Origin: Pseudomonadota bacterium
GTDB lineage: Bacteria; Pseudomonadota; Gammaproteobacteria; Eutrophobiales; Eutrophobiaceae
Direction of reading: 5' to 3'
Length of the DNA: 64,000 bases
Assembly: GCA_013112535.1 (NCBI GenBank)
Contig: JABFGI010000001.1
Coordinates: 370,414-434,413 of the forward strand
Part shown: positions 36,671-44,345 of the stretch, piece by piece
How the letters are laid out: every line of letters begins with the position of its first letter
Position numbering within the stretch: position 1 is the stretch's first letter
The notes under the pieces: model-generated
The model's database searches: none
The model's input: only the letters and a program-made list of their open reading frames with translations
What the model was told of the DNA's origin: nothing
Program-made: the position numbers and the translations under genes

Positions 36671-37375
36671 CTATTCATCTAGAAATACTTTTAATTCATC
36701 TTTTGTAATTGCGCCGTTATGTAACGCAGTTGCAAGCAATACACCTTTTACTGATGTTGATTTTAATTGCAGAAGATCATCAGTGTTTCTTATGCCACCA
36801 GCTGCATAAACTATCTTGTTTGCTGCAAGACTCAAAACATTGTTTAATTGCAGTACATCAACACCATTATTTGAACCAACTTGAGAAAGCGACATTGCAA
36901 TAATTTGTTCTGGCCAAAGAGAACTGTTTTCCAGTAAATAAGGGTTTTCAATTAAACCTTGTTCATTAAAATCAAGAGAAAGAATCAGATCGGCCTTGTT
37001 TTTTATCAGAGATGTAAATTCATGTTCCGGAAGTTTATTCTCGGAACCTAATATAAATTTTATATTGTCAGCTGAATATTCTGATTTTTTTTCTTTTATG
37101 GCTTCAATACCGGCATCAAGCCAGAACTCACACTGTTGATATTGAGAAGCTAACTCTAGAATTAATTCACTGTGTGAGCCTGTTTTCTGAATCGCATCAA
37201 GATCTGCAATATAAATTATTCTGAAAGGGTATAATTCTAAAAAAGAAGTAACAACAGTTAAGGGGTCGGCAGTTGCTGCTATTACAGATGTAATAGGCTG
37301 GTATGACTTACGGAGCCCCTGTTTTGCATGAACAACCAAGCCATGACTTAAATCAATTACCGGAATAATTAACAT
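36671..37375 (-). CDS. HisA-like TIM-barrel protein of the H4MPT/methanofuran island
   Basis: A 234-residue protein related to phosphoribosylformimino-AICAR isomerase HisA. It has IPVIDLSHGLVVHA at the N-terminus, IIYIADLDAIQKTG in the middle and YAAGGIRNTDDLL near the C-terminus. No histidine genes are near, and HisA-like paralogues of unproven function are known in H4MPT gene clusters. A barrel acting on a phosphorylated sugar or furan precursor is plausible. It is divergent from the next gene with only 8 bases between the start codons, so the two promoters must lie inside the opposite coding regions. Confidence 0.85.
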   Translation of the reverse strand: MLIIPVIDLSHGLVVHAKQGLRKSYQPITSVIAATADPLTVVTSFLELYPFRIIYIADLDAIQKTGSHSELILELASQYQQCEFWLDAGIEAIKEKKSEYSADNIKFILGSENKLPEHEFTSLIKNKADLILSLDFNEQGLIENPYLLENSSLWPEQIIAMSLSQVGSNNGVDVLQLNNVLSLAANKIVYAAGGIRNTDDLLQLKSTSVKGVLLATALHNGAITKDELKVFLDE

Positions 37376-37383
37376 ACTTTCTT

Positions 37384-38361
37384 ATGCGCCATTTTTTATT
37401 TGAGTTTATCACAGGAGGGGGGCTTTCCGAGGAACCTTTGCCTGATTCTTTAATTGGTGAGGGCGAACTGATGATGCAGACACTTATAAAAGAGTTAAAT
37501 GAATTAAATGATTCAGAGCTATCATTATGTCGCGATAGTCGATTAGCTTTATATGAGACTGATGTGGAGCAACATGTAGTTGCAAGTAATGTTGATGCCA
37601 TATTAGTTGATTTGATAAAAAAATCTGATGTGTGCTGGTTAATCGCGCCAGAAACCGGTGCCTGTCTGGAAAAATACGCAAGATTATTTACTGAACATGG
37701 AAAGTTATTCATTGGTTCCAGTGCTGATGCGATTAAGCTTACAACCAGTAAATATTTAACCAATAAAGTTTTGTCTGAAAATGGTATCAATGTTGTTGAG
37801 ACAAAATGGATGCATCAAACATTACCTGAAAGTAACAGGGGTTGGGTTATTAAAGCTGATGATGGGGCTGGGGCTGAAGATACTTGTCTAATTAAAGATA
37901 AAAATAAATTATTAAAAATTATTGAGAGTAACGCTTCGGAAAATTTAATTGTGCAGCCTTACATTGAAGGAAAACATATGAGTATGTCATTGTTAGTCTT
38001 TGATGGTGATGTGAGCTTACTTGCATGTAATCAACAATATATCGAAATAATTGATGGTTATTTTAAACTAAAAGGAATAGGAGTTAATGAATGTCTGTCA
38101 TATAAAGAAGAAATGTTGTTGCTTGCAAAAAAAATTATTTCAACAATACCAGGCCTGGCCGGGTATATCGGTGTTGATTTAATAGAAGTAGACAGGGAAT
38201 TACTGGTGTTTGAAATTAATCCTCGATTTACAACGGCCTATAGCGGAATTTCCGATTCAATTGGTTGCAATATCACCTCTGAAATTCTAGATACATTTGT
38301 ACATAAAAAACTACCGGATATTAGTTTAGGTTCAGCAATACCGATAAGAGTAGATGTATAA
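37384..38361 (+). CDS. ATP-grasp ligase, MfnD-like
   Basis: A 325-residue ATP-grasp protein opening MRHFLFEFITGGGL, with WVIKADDGAGAEDT near residue 155 and the metal motif VFEINPRFTTAYSG near residue 275. This resembles MfnD, the archaeal tyramine-glutamate ligase of methanofuran synthesis. The adjacent genes resemble MfnF and MfnE of the same pathway. In bacteria the acceptor may be tyrosine rather than tyramine. The call rests on family resemblance and context. Confidence 0.82.
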   Translation: MRHFLFEFITGGGLSEEPLPDSLIGEGELMMQTLIKELNELNDSELSLCRDSRLALYETDVEQHVVASNVDAILVDLIKKSDVCWLIAPETGACLEKYARLFTEHGKLFIGSSADAIKLTTSKYLTNKVLSENGINVVETKWMHQTLPESNRGWVIKADDGAGAEDTCLIKDKNKLLKIIESNASENLIVQPYIEGKHMSMSLLVFDGDVSLLACNQQYIEIIDGYFKLKGIGVNECLSYKEEMLLLAKKIISTIPGLAGYIGVDLIEVDRELLVFEINPRFTTAYSGISDSIGCNITSEILDTFVHKKLPDISLGSAIPIRVDV

Positions 38362-38372
38362 TTAAACCTATT

Positions 38373-39413
38373 ATGTATGACTCTAATTATATTGGTTGGG
38401 ATATAGGTGGTGCACATTTAAAGATTGCTGCTGTCAATGAGACAGGTAAACTTATTTTTGTTGAGCAATATGCTTTGCCTATATGGCAAGGTATAAGTCA
38501 ACTAGAGGACTTGATTCCAAAAGTATTAAAGATGTTGCCATCCGGTTCTAATTCCCACGCCGTTACAATAACTGCCGAATTATCAGATATTTTTAAAGAT
38601 AGAGAAGAAGGTGTGCATTTATTAATTAATGTCTTGAAAAATAAGCTTGGTGCAGATGTTAATTTATATGCTGTTGATAATGGTTTGCTTGATTTAGATA
38701 ATGCTAAAAATAGCCCAAGCCAAATTGCTTCAGCTAACTGGCATGCAAGTGCAAGTTATACTGCATTATTAACTGGTTCGGGGGTCTTTATCGATATTGG
38801 TAGTACGACAACAGACATTATTTCTTTTTCTGATAATAAAATTAATAATCGTGGGGTTGATGATCAAAGTCGCTTACGTTTTGATGAGTTAGTCTATACC
38901 GGTGTTATTAGAACACCGTTAATGGCCCTGGCTAACAAAGTACCATTCAATGGAGAATGGCAAAATATTGCAGCAGAAAATTTTGCGACTACCGCTGATA
39001 TTAATCGGATCCTGTCTTACTTAAATGAAGGTGATGATTTAATGGAAACTGCAGATGGTAACAATAAGGATGTCGAAGGAAGCCTTAGACGGCTTGCCAG
39101 AATGTTGGGCATGGATTTTATTAATTCAGACGATACTAAATCTTTATATGAGTTAGCAGAATACTTTGAAAAATTGCAATTGCAATTATTAACAAAATCA
39201 GTATTAACAGTGTTGTCAAACTTCCCTGACAATGATACTAAAATAATAGGGGCAGGAGTGGGTAGTTTTTTAATAAAGAAAATTGCACAAAAAATTAATG
39301 TTCCTTTTAGACCATTTAGTGATTTATGTGATAGTGACGAAAAGTTGCATCATAAATGTAACGTTTGTGCGCCAGCAGTTGCTGTCGCTCAATTAAATAG
39401 ACAGAATTTATAA
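38373..39413 (+). CDS. ASKHA-fold H4MPT-linked protein, MfnF-like
   Basis: A 346-residue protein of the hydantoinase/oxoprolinase-like actin-fold family. A phosphate-binding start IGWDIGGAHLKIA is followed by a second phosphate loop FIDIGSTTTDIISF near residue 140. The C-terminal IIGAGVGSFL is followed by a CNVCAPAVAVA segment. It corresponds to the protein of bacterial H4MPT islands homologous to archaeal MfnF, which joins the aminomethylfuran phosphate to the tyramine-glutamate part of methanofuran. It stands 12 bases after the MfnD-like gene and 5 before pabB. Confidence 0.85.
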   Translation: MYDSNYIGWDIGGAHLKIAAVNETGKLIFVEQYALPIWQGISQLEDLIPKVLKMLPSGSNSHAVTITAELSDIFKDREEGVHLLINVLKNKLGADVNLYAVDNGLLDLDNAKNSPSQIASANWHASASYTALLTGSGVFIDIGSTTTDIISFSDNKINNRGVDDQSRLRFDELVYTGVIRTPLMALANKVPFNGEWQNIAAENFATTADINRILSYLNEGDDLMETADGNNKDVEGSLRRLARMLGMDFINSDDTKSLYELAEYFEKLQLQLLTKSVLTVLSNFPDNDTKIIGAGVGSFLIKKIAQKINVPFRPFSDLCDSDEKLHHKCNVCAPAVAVAQLNRQNL

Positions 39414-39417
39414 GCTA

Positions 39418-40791
39418 ATGAAAGTTTCTGAACTACCATATTGTCGCGATTCTGCAAAATTGTTTGACAAAATTGCAGACGAATCATGGAGTATGTTTCT
39501 TGATAGTGCTCATCCGGAAATAGATCTTGGTCGATACGATATAATGGTTTCCAGACCGGTTGTAACACTTGAGACATACGGTGATACGACCCATATTTTT
39601 GATACAGATAAAAATAAAAAAATATTATCAAACGAAGATCCTTTTATGCTGGTTAAACAATACCTTGGCGATAAGGATATGAATTTAAGTGGCTTACCTT
39701 TTTGTGGCGGTGCATTAGGTTATTTTTCATATGATTTAGGCAGAAAAATAGAAACTCTACCCGAAACAGCAGAGCAAGATGTTCATATGCCTGACATGGC
39801 TATAGGAATTTATGATTGGGCAGTGATAGTTGATCATCATGTTCGTCGTGCATGGTTAGCCAGCTTCTGCCGTTTCGAACAAACCAATCATTGTTGGGCA
39901 GAGTTACACAAATTATTTTCTTCGGTTTCTACTCATGAACCGAAAGGTTTTCAAATTAAAACCGATGTCGAGTCGAATATGTCGAAAGAAAACTATGCCA
40001 AAGCATTCGATCGAATAAAAAATTACATTCTTGAGGGTGATTGTTATCAGGTTAATCTGGCTCAACGATTTTCCGCTGAATTTGAGGGTGATAGTTGGAG
40101 TGCCTATTTAAAACTAAGAGAATTTAATCCTGCACCTTTTTCTGCTTATATAAATATACCAGCTGGTTCTGTATTGAGTTCATCACCGGAACGTTTTTTA
40201 CTGGTTAATGGAAACCAGGTTGAGACAAAACCGATTAAAGGAACAACTCCACGTTCCAGTTTTGCTTATGAAGATAAGGCGCTTGCCGTTTCTTTACTTG
40301 AAAGTGAAAAAGATCGCGCAGAAAACCTGATGATTGTCGATTTATTGAGAAATGATATTAGCAAATCCTGCGAATCAGGATCGGTTCTGGTACCAAAATT
40401 ATTTTCACTGGAATCTTATGCTACGGTTCATCATTTAGTCAGTACCATTTCAGGTCGTTTATCAAAAGATAAACATGCACTTGATTTGCTTCGGGATTGT
40501 TTTCCTGGTGGTTCTATAACAGGAGCACCAAAACATAGATCAATGGAAATTATTGAAGAACTCGAACCACATCGACGTTCGGTTTATTGTGGCTCGATCA
40601 CTTATATTGGCTTTGATGGAAATATGGATAGTAATATTTGCATTAGAACCCTGGTTCAAACTCAAAATAAACTATATTTTCATGCAGGCGGCGGCATAGT
40701 TTGGGACTCCAAGGTAGATTCAGAATATAAGGAATGTTTTGATAAAGCAGCCGCGATGTTGAAATTAGTTAGTCACGAGAGGACTCATTGA
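39418..40791 (+). CDS. pabB: Aminodeoxychorismate synthase component I (PabB)
   Basis: Makes 4-amino-4-deoxychorismate for p-aminobenzoate, needed both for folate and for the methanopterin ring arm. The 457-residue chorismate-binding enzyme has EGDCYQVNLAQRF near 205, SSPERFL near 258, ETKPIKGTTPR near 275 and the C-terminal CFPGGSITGAPKHR. The Lys in PIKGT marks the PabB class over TrpE. No pabA or pabC is adjacent. Its TGA stop overlaps the TTG start of the next gene, so the pair is coupled. Confidence 0.92.
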   Translation: MKVSELPYCRDSAKLFDKIADESWSMFLDSAHPEIDLGRYDIMVSRPVVTLETYGDTTHIFDTDKNKKILSNEDPFMLVKQYLGDKDMNLSGLPFCGGALGYFSYDLGRKIETLPETAEQDVHMPDMAIGIYDWAVIVDHHVRRAWLASFCRFEQTNHCWAELHKLFSSVSTHEPKGFQIKTDVESNMSKENYAKAFDRIKNYILEGDCYQVNLAQRFSAEFEGDSWSAYLKLREFNPAPFSAYINIPAGSVLSSSPERFLLVNGNQVETKPIKGTTPRSSFAYEDKALAVSLLESEKDRAENLMIVDLLRNDISKSCESGSVLVPKLFSLESYATVHHLVSTISGRLSKDKHALDLLRDCFPGGSITGAPKHRSMEIIEELEPHRRSVYCGSITYIGFDGNMDSNICIRTLVQTQNKLYFHAGGGIVWDSKVDSEYKECFDKAAAMLKLVSHERTH

Positions 40792-41363
40792 ATTTAAGTG
40801 TAATTAAACTTGGTGGCAGCCTGATGGGATGTCCAGAATTACCTTTATGGTTGGACTGTATTGAATCAGCTGCAAAGAATTCAAACATTATTATTGTCCC
40901 TGGCGGCGGAAAATTTGCAGATTCGATCCGAACTTTACAAAAAACGTATCATTTTAATGACCTTGTTGCACATCGCATGGCGTTGTTAGCAATGAGTCAA
41001 TTTGGCTATTTGCTGACGAGCATGAACCCGCAAATTAACGTTGTCAGCAATTTTCATGATCTCTCGTCTAATTTAGGCAAACAATCTCCATTGCTCTGGA
41101 TGCCATTAAGCCTGTGTGATGATGATTCTGAAATAGAAAGCAGCTGGGATTTTACATCTGACAGTATTGCATTATGGCTGGCGATTAAATTAGATGCAGG
41201 AAAATTGATTTTAGTAAAATCAAAATCGTTAAATAATGATAGATCATTAATAATAAATCACATTAATAATAATGATATAGATCAAGGATTTCAAAAGCTT
41301 ATAGATAATTACTCAGGAGAAATATCTTTTTTGCTAAAAGATCAGTATCAGTTTTTAGCGTAA
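40788..41363 (+). CDS. Amino acid kinase-family protein, MfnE-like
   Basis: A 191-residue kinase of the aspartokinase/uridylate-kinase fold. The TTG start at 40788 overlaps the pabB stop (TTGA). Motifs are LSVIKLGGSL at the start and IIIVPGGGKFADSIR near residue 35; the C-terminal half is short and acidic. Archaeal MfnE of this type phosphorylates (5-(aminomethyl)furan-3-yl)methyl phosphate in methanofuran synthesis, and this gene is the usual H4MPT-island homologue. Last gene of the island. Confidence 0.83.
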   Translation: MNLSVIKLGGSLMGCPELPLWLDCIESAAKNSNIIIVPGGGKFADSIRTLQKTYHFNDLVAHRMALLAMSQFGYLLTSMNPQINVVSNFHDLSSNLGKQSPLLWMPLSLCDDDSEIESSWDFTSDSIALWLAIKLDAGKLILVKSKSLNNDRSLIINHINNNDIDQGFQKLIDNYSGEISFLLKDQYQFLA

Positions 41364-41471
41364 TTAATAACTTTCAGACAAATTTTTTTAAAGTTTTTCC
41401 TATTATTCCTCCCCCAGGAACCTTCAGTATTCCCGAGAATGTCACCTGTAGTACGTATTTTAAAAAAATTG

Positions 41472-41498
41472 TAAAGATTTTGTAACATTTGCCGAAAT
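41472..41498 (+). promoter_or_regulatory. Sigma-28 (FliA)-type promoter of the chemoreceptor gene
   Basis: TAAAGATT, an 11-base spacer and GCCGAAAT closely match the flagellar sigma-28 pattern TAAAGTTT-N11-GCCGATAA. Transcription would start near 41505, about 125 bases before the chemoreceptor ATG. Confidence 0.75.
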
Positions 41499-41631
41499 TA
41501 TACGTATGGCAATTTGCAACACTGCTAATTTAAACGAGATTGACCAGGTTACAACAACATGAATAGTGCAATACAGAAAACTACATATAGAAAGAGATTG
41601 CCGAAGTCACATATTACAAAGAGGGTGTAAG

Positions 41632-42810
41632 ATGGAAAAGTTAATAACACAGCTTAATATTCGTAAACAATTTTATTTATTTACCGCATTTGTTTGCGTC
41701 GGATTAGTTGCTCTTCAAAGTGTTGTTCATTTTGCGGCGCTTGGTTTGATGGGTAGCATGATTGCAACTGCAATCTTGGCAGTATTAACGTTTACGCTTT
41801 CTCATTATTTGGGGAAACTAAATGGCAAACGGGCTGAGCTTATCGTTAATGGCCTACATGCGCTTTCTCAGGGAGATTTAACTCATAAGGTAAGTATCTC
41901 CGGTAAGGATGAATTTGCCTGGATGTGCTGGGAATATTCGCAAGGACGGAAAGGGTTTACGGCATTAGTTAAAGATATACTGGGTAATGCAGGACAACTC
42001 GCCGCCGCAGCTGAAGAATTATCAGCAATTACTGAACAAAGTAATACTGGTGTCATGCGTCAGGAAGGTGAAATTGGTCAAGTCGCTACAGCGATGAATG
42101 AAATGTCAGCAACAGTAGCAGAAGTTTCAAAGAATGCAGCCAGTGCAGCAACAGCAGCACAGGAAGCTGATGATCAGGCAAAAGATGGTTGGAGTGTTGT
42201 AAACACAACAGTTGAAACAATTAATAATCTTGCATCTGAAGTTGAGCGTACTTCAGAAGTAATCGAAAATCTTAAGGGAGATAGTCTAAGCATTGGTACA
42301 GTGTTGGATGTTATCAGGGATATTGCCGAACAAACTAACTTGTTGGCACTGAATGCAGCGATTGAAGCAGCACGAGCGGGTGAACAGGGTAGAGGTTTTG
42401 CGGTTGTTGCAGATGAAGTAAGAACGCTGGCAAGTCGCACCCAACAATCAACGCGAGAAATTAACGATATGATTGAACGTTTACAGAATGGTGCTAATCA
42501 GGCTGTAACTGTAATGGAAATGGGACGTGCTAAAGCCGTTGAAAGTGTTGAACAGGCGGCCAAAGCAGGTGAAGCATTACAATCCATTACCGGTGTTGTT
42601 GATAATATTAAAAGTATGAATATGCAAATCGCCAGTGCGGCGGAAGAGCAGAGCGCAACAGCAGAAGAGATTAATCGCAATATTGTGAATATCAGTGAAG
42701 TTGCTCAGGAAACAGCTGGCGGTTCGCAACAAACAGCAAGTGCCAGTGATGAATTAGCCAGATTAGCTTCAGATCTTCAAAATCAGGTTGGCAAATTTAA
42801 AGTTGCCTAG
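41632..42810 (+). CDS. Methyl-accepting chemotaxis protein
   Basis: A 392-residue chemoreceptor from ATG 41632, with GAGGG before it; an in-frame start at 41566 has no ribosome site. Two membrane segments close together (about residues 14-35 and 38-60) leave almost no periplasmic part, so it cannot hold a usual periplasmic ligand domain. A HAMP-like stretch follows, then the methylation helices and the highly conserved tip [19 protein letters not shown] near residue 240. It may sense membrane or cytoplasmic energy state. The sigma-28 promoter fits flagellar co-regulation. Confidence 0.93.
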   Translation: MEKLITQLNIRKQFYLFTAFVCVGLVALQSVVHFAALGLMGSMIATAILAVLTFTLSHYLGKLNGKRAELIVNGLHALSQGDLTHKVSISGKDEFAWMCWEYSQGRKGFTALVKDILGNAGQLAAAAEELSAITEQSNTGVMRQEGEIGQVATAMNEMSATVAEVSKNAASAATAAQEADDQAKDGWSVVNTTVETINNLASEVERTSEVIENLKGDSLSIGTVLDVIRDIAEQTNLLALNAAIEAARAGEQGRGFAVVADEVRTLASRTQQSTREINDMIERLQNGANQAVTVMEMGRAKAVESVEQAAKAGEALQSITGVVDNIKSMNMQIASAAEEQSATAEEINRNIVNISEVAQETAGGSQQTASASDELARLASDLQNQVGKFKVA

Positions 42811-42813
42811 AAA

Positions 42814-42984
42814 TCAATTATCAATAGCAATTGACTCTTCACTTATCTGTGTCGATTCAATTGCTAGTTTTTCGTAAGCTTTAAGTGCAGCGGGCATACC
42901 AAAATCAATAGCGATACGATAACAATCCAATAAACTGGAATTATCCGTTTCATCAACGTCGACTTTATTAAGTTCCTGTTGCAT
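42814..42984 (-). CDS. 56-residue ORF downstream of nrdB, function unknown
   Basis: An ATG-to-TGA frame with a good GGAG ribosome site 7 bases upstream. The peptide begins MQQELNKVDVDETDNSSLLD and has a core CYRIAIDFGMPAALKAYEKLA that looks like a short helical domain. It follows nrdA and nrdB on the same strand, after 189 bases holding strong hairpins, and ends 3 bases from the chemoreceptor stop. It is not the YfaE ferredoxin often found after nrdB, since it has a single Cys. A real small gene is likely; its role is unknown. Confidence 0.6.
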   Translation of the reverse strand: MQQELNKVDVDETDNSSLLDCYRIAIDFGMPAALKAYEKLAIESTQISEESIAIDN

Positions 42985-43051
42985 CCTTTTTCTCCATGTT
43001 AGTTTGATAAAAAATACAAACCTGACTAAGGTCTGTTTACTGAATAAGAAG

Positions 43052-43108
43052 GCCTGGTATCCGGAAGAGGCTGGAGATACCAGGCAATAACCGAGCGTCC
43101 CTCTCGGT
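43052..43108. other. Structured intergenic region between nrdB and the 56-residue ORF
   Basis: GCCTGGTATC (43052-43061) pairs perfectly with GATACCAGGC (43076-43085). Directly beside it ACCGAG (43090-43095) pairs with CTCGGT (43103-43108). On the minus strand a small CCGC/GCGG stem adjoins these. No T-tract follows on either strand. It could be an RNA processing or regulatory element; it matches no riboswitch that I can identify. Confidence 0.5.
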
Positions 43109-43173
43109 TCCCGCTAAGGCGGTCACGGTAAAACGGTAATTTATAGTTGAAAGTGTTCATAGTGTGCTTTCAA

Positions 43174-44313
43174 TTAATCCCAAGTTAGTGCACCACCGGT
43201 TTGATATTCTGTTACTCGTGTTTCAAAGAAATTTTTCTCTTTCCTAAGATTTGCCTGTTCGTCTAACCACGGTAAAGCTGATTCAGCTCCCGGAAATGGA
43301 TCTTCCAGTGCAAGTTGATTAGCACGTCTATTGGCTATGTATTTAAATTGTGCAAGGTGTGTCTCAGCTGAATACCCCAGTATTGGATCTCTCAAGATAT
43401 AACCCGCGTAAGCTTTTTCTGCTTCATAGGCTTCGTCCCACATGTCGCGTATTTCTTTCGGATCCAACGTGATATTTTCTTCTTGTATGATTTGTTTTAC
43501 GACACGGATTCCAAAAGCAGCATGCATGACTTCATCGCGCATGATGTATTGCAGCTGTTCCGCTGTCCCTTTCATCAAACCGCGTCGTTGTAATGCAAAG
43601 ATAGGACTAAAACCGTTATAGAACCAGCATCCTTCAAAAATGCCGGCAAAGAACATATATGAAATAACAAAGTTATGTAACTCATCACGATCAGTTAAAT
43701 CAATATCTGAACGTAATACCGAATCAATGCGACGATTAGCCACGGATATTTTTTGATGTATTTCGGGTACGACGCGATAACGATTATAAATTTCACTTTG
43801 ATCAAGGCCAATCGTTTCAATGCAATGTTGATAAGTCCAGGTATGTAATGCTTCTTCATAAACCTGACGCGCCTGATAGATCTGTAATTCAGGTGCGGAC
43901 ATTTTTTCCATGACAGCAAGACCAATATTACGCATTGCCAGAATGTCGGAGGTCGTTAAATAAGACAATACATTTTCGTACACATGTATTTCTTCATCAG
44001 TCAGTTTGTTGCGATAGTCGGCTACATCCTGAGCCATGTTTATATCTAAAGGTGTCCAGTGGTTTTTATTTGCATTAAGAAAATAATTCCACGCCCAGGG
44101 ATATTTAAATGGTGCCAATTGATTGATATCGGTATGTCCATTAATGACACGTTTGTCTTCCGCATTTACCGGCTCGAGTTTCTTTGCAGCAGCCTTTAGT
44201 TCAGGAGTGCTACTTGTTTCTACAGTCGATTCATTTAACGCGGTTTCAACAATTGCAGCTTCGACATTATTTGTTTGTGCCGGTTTTGCTAATGGGTCAT
44301 TCCAGTCTAACAT
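43174..44313 (-). CDS. nrdB: Class Ia ribonucleoside-diphosphate reductase beta subunit NrdB
   Basis: The 379-residue radical-bearing subunit. About 60 N-terminal residues are low-complexity and precede the ferritin-like core. The iron ligands and radical site are visible: Asp in TTSDILAMRN, then EEALHTWTY, in which the Glu and His bind metal and the Tyr four residues after His fits the radical site. RDEVMHAAFG holds the later Glu and His. It follows nrdA after 32 bases. Confidence 0.94.
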   Translation of the reverse strand: MLDWNDPLAKPAQTNNVEAAIVETALNESTVETSSTPELKAAAKKLEPVNAEDKRVINGHTDINQLAPFKYPWAWNYFLNANKNHWTPLDINMAQDVADYRNKLTDEEIHVYENVLSYLTTSDILAMRNIGLAVMEKMSAPELQIYQARQVYEEALHTWTYQHCIETIGLDQSEIYNRYRVVPEIHQKISVANRRIDSVLRSDIDLTDRDELHNFVISYMFFAGIFEGCWFYNGFSPIFALQRRGLMKGTAEQLQYIMRDEVMHAAFGIRVVKQIIQEENITLDPKEIRDMWDEAYEAEKAYAGYILRDPILGYSAETHLAQFKYIANRRANQLALEDPFPGAESALPWLDEQANLRKEKNFFETRVTEYQTGGALTWD

Positions 44314-44345
44314 TCAATCTATACCTCGTATCTTGTTATGGTTGC

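Noticed and set aside
41559-41630. A 23-codon ORF ([12 protein letters not shown]...) before the chemoreceptor
   Set aside because: No ribosome site, very short, and no sign of conservation that can be judged here.
41566-41631. Earlier start for the chemoreceptor
   Set aside because: No ribosome site, and the added residues precede the expected short cytoplasmic N-terminus.
43052-43108. A known riboswitch after nrdB
   Set aside because: The stems do not match the cores of cobalamin, c-di-GMP, guanidine, THF or preQ1 classes that I could compare by eye.
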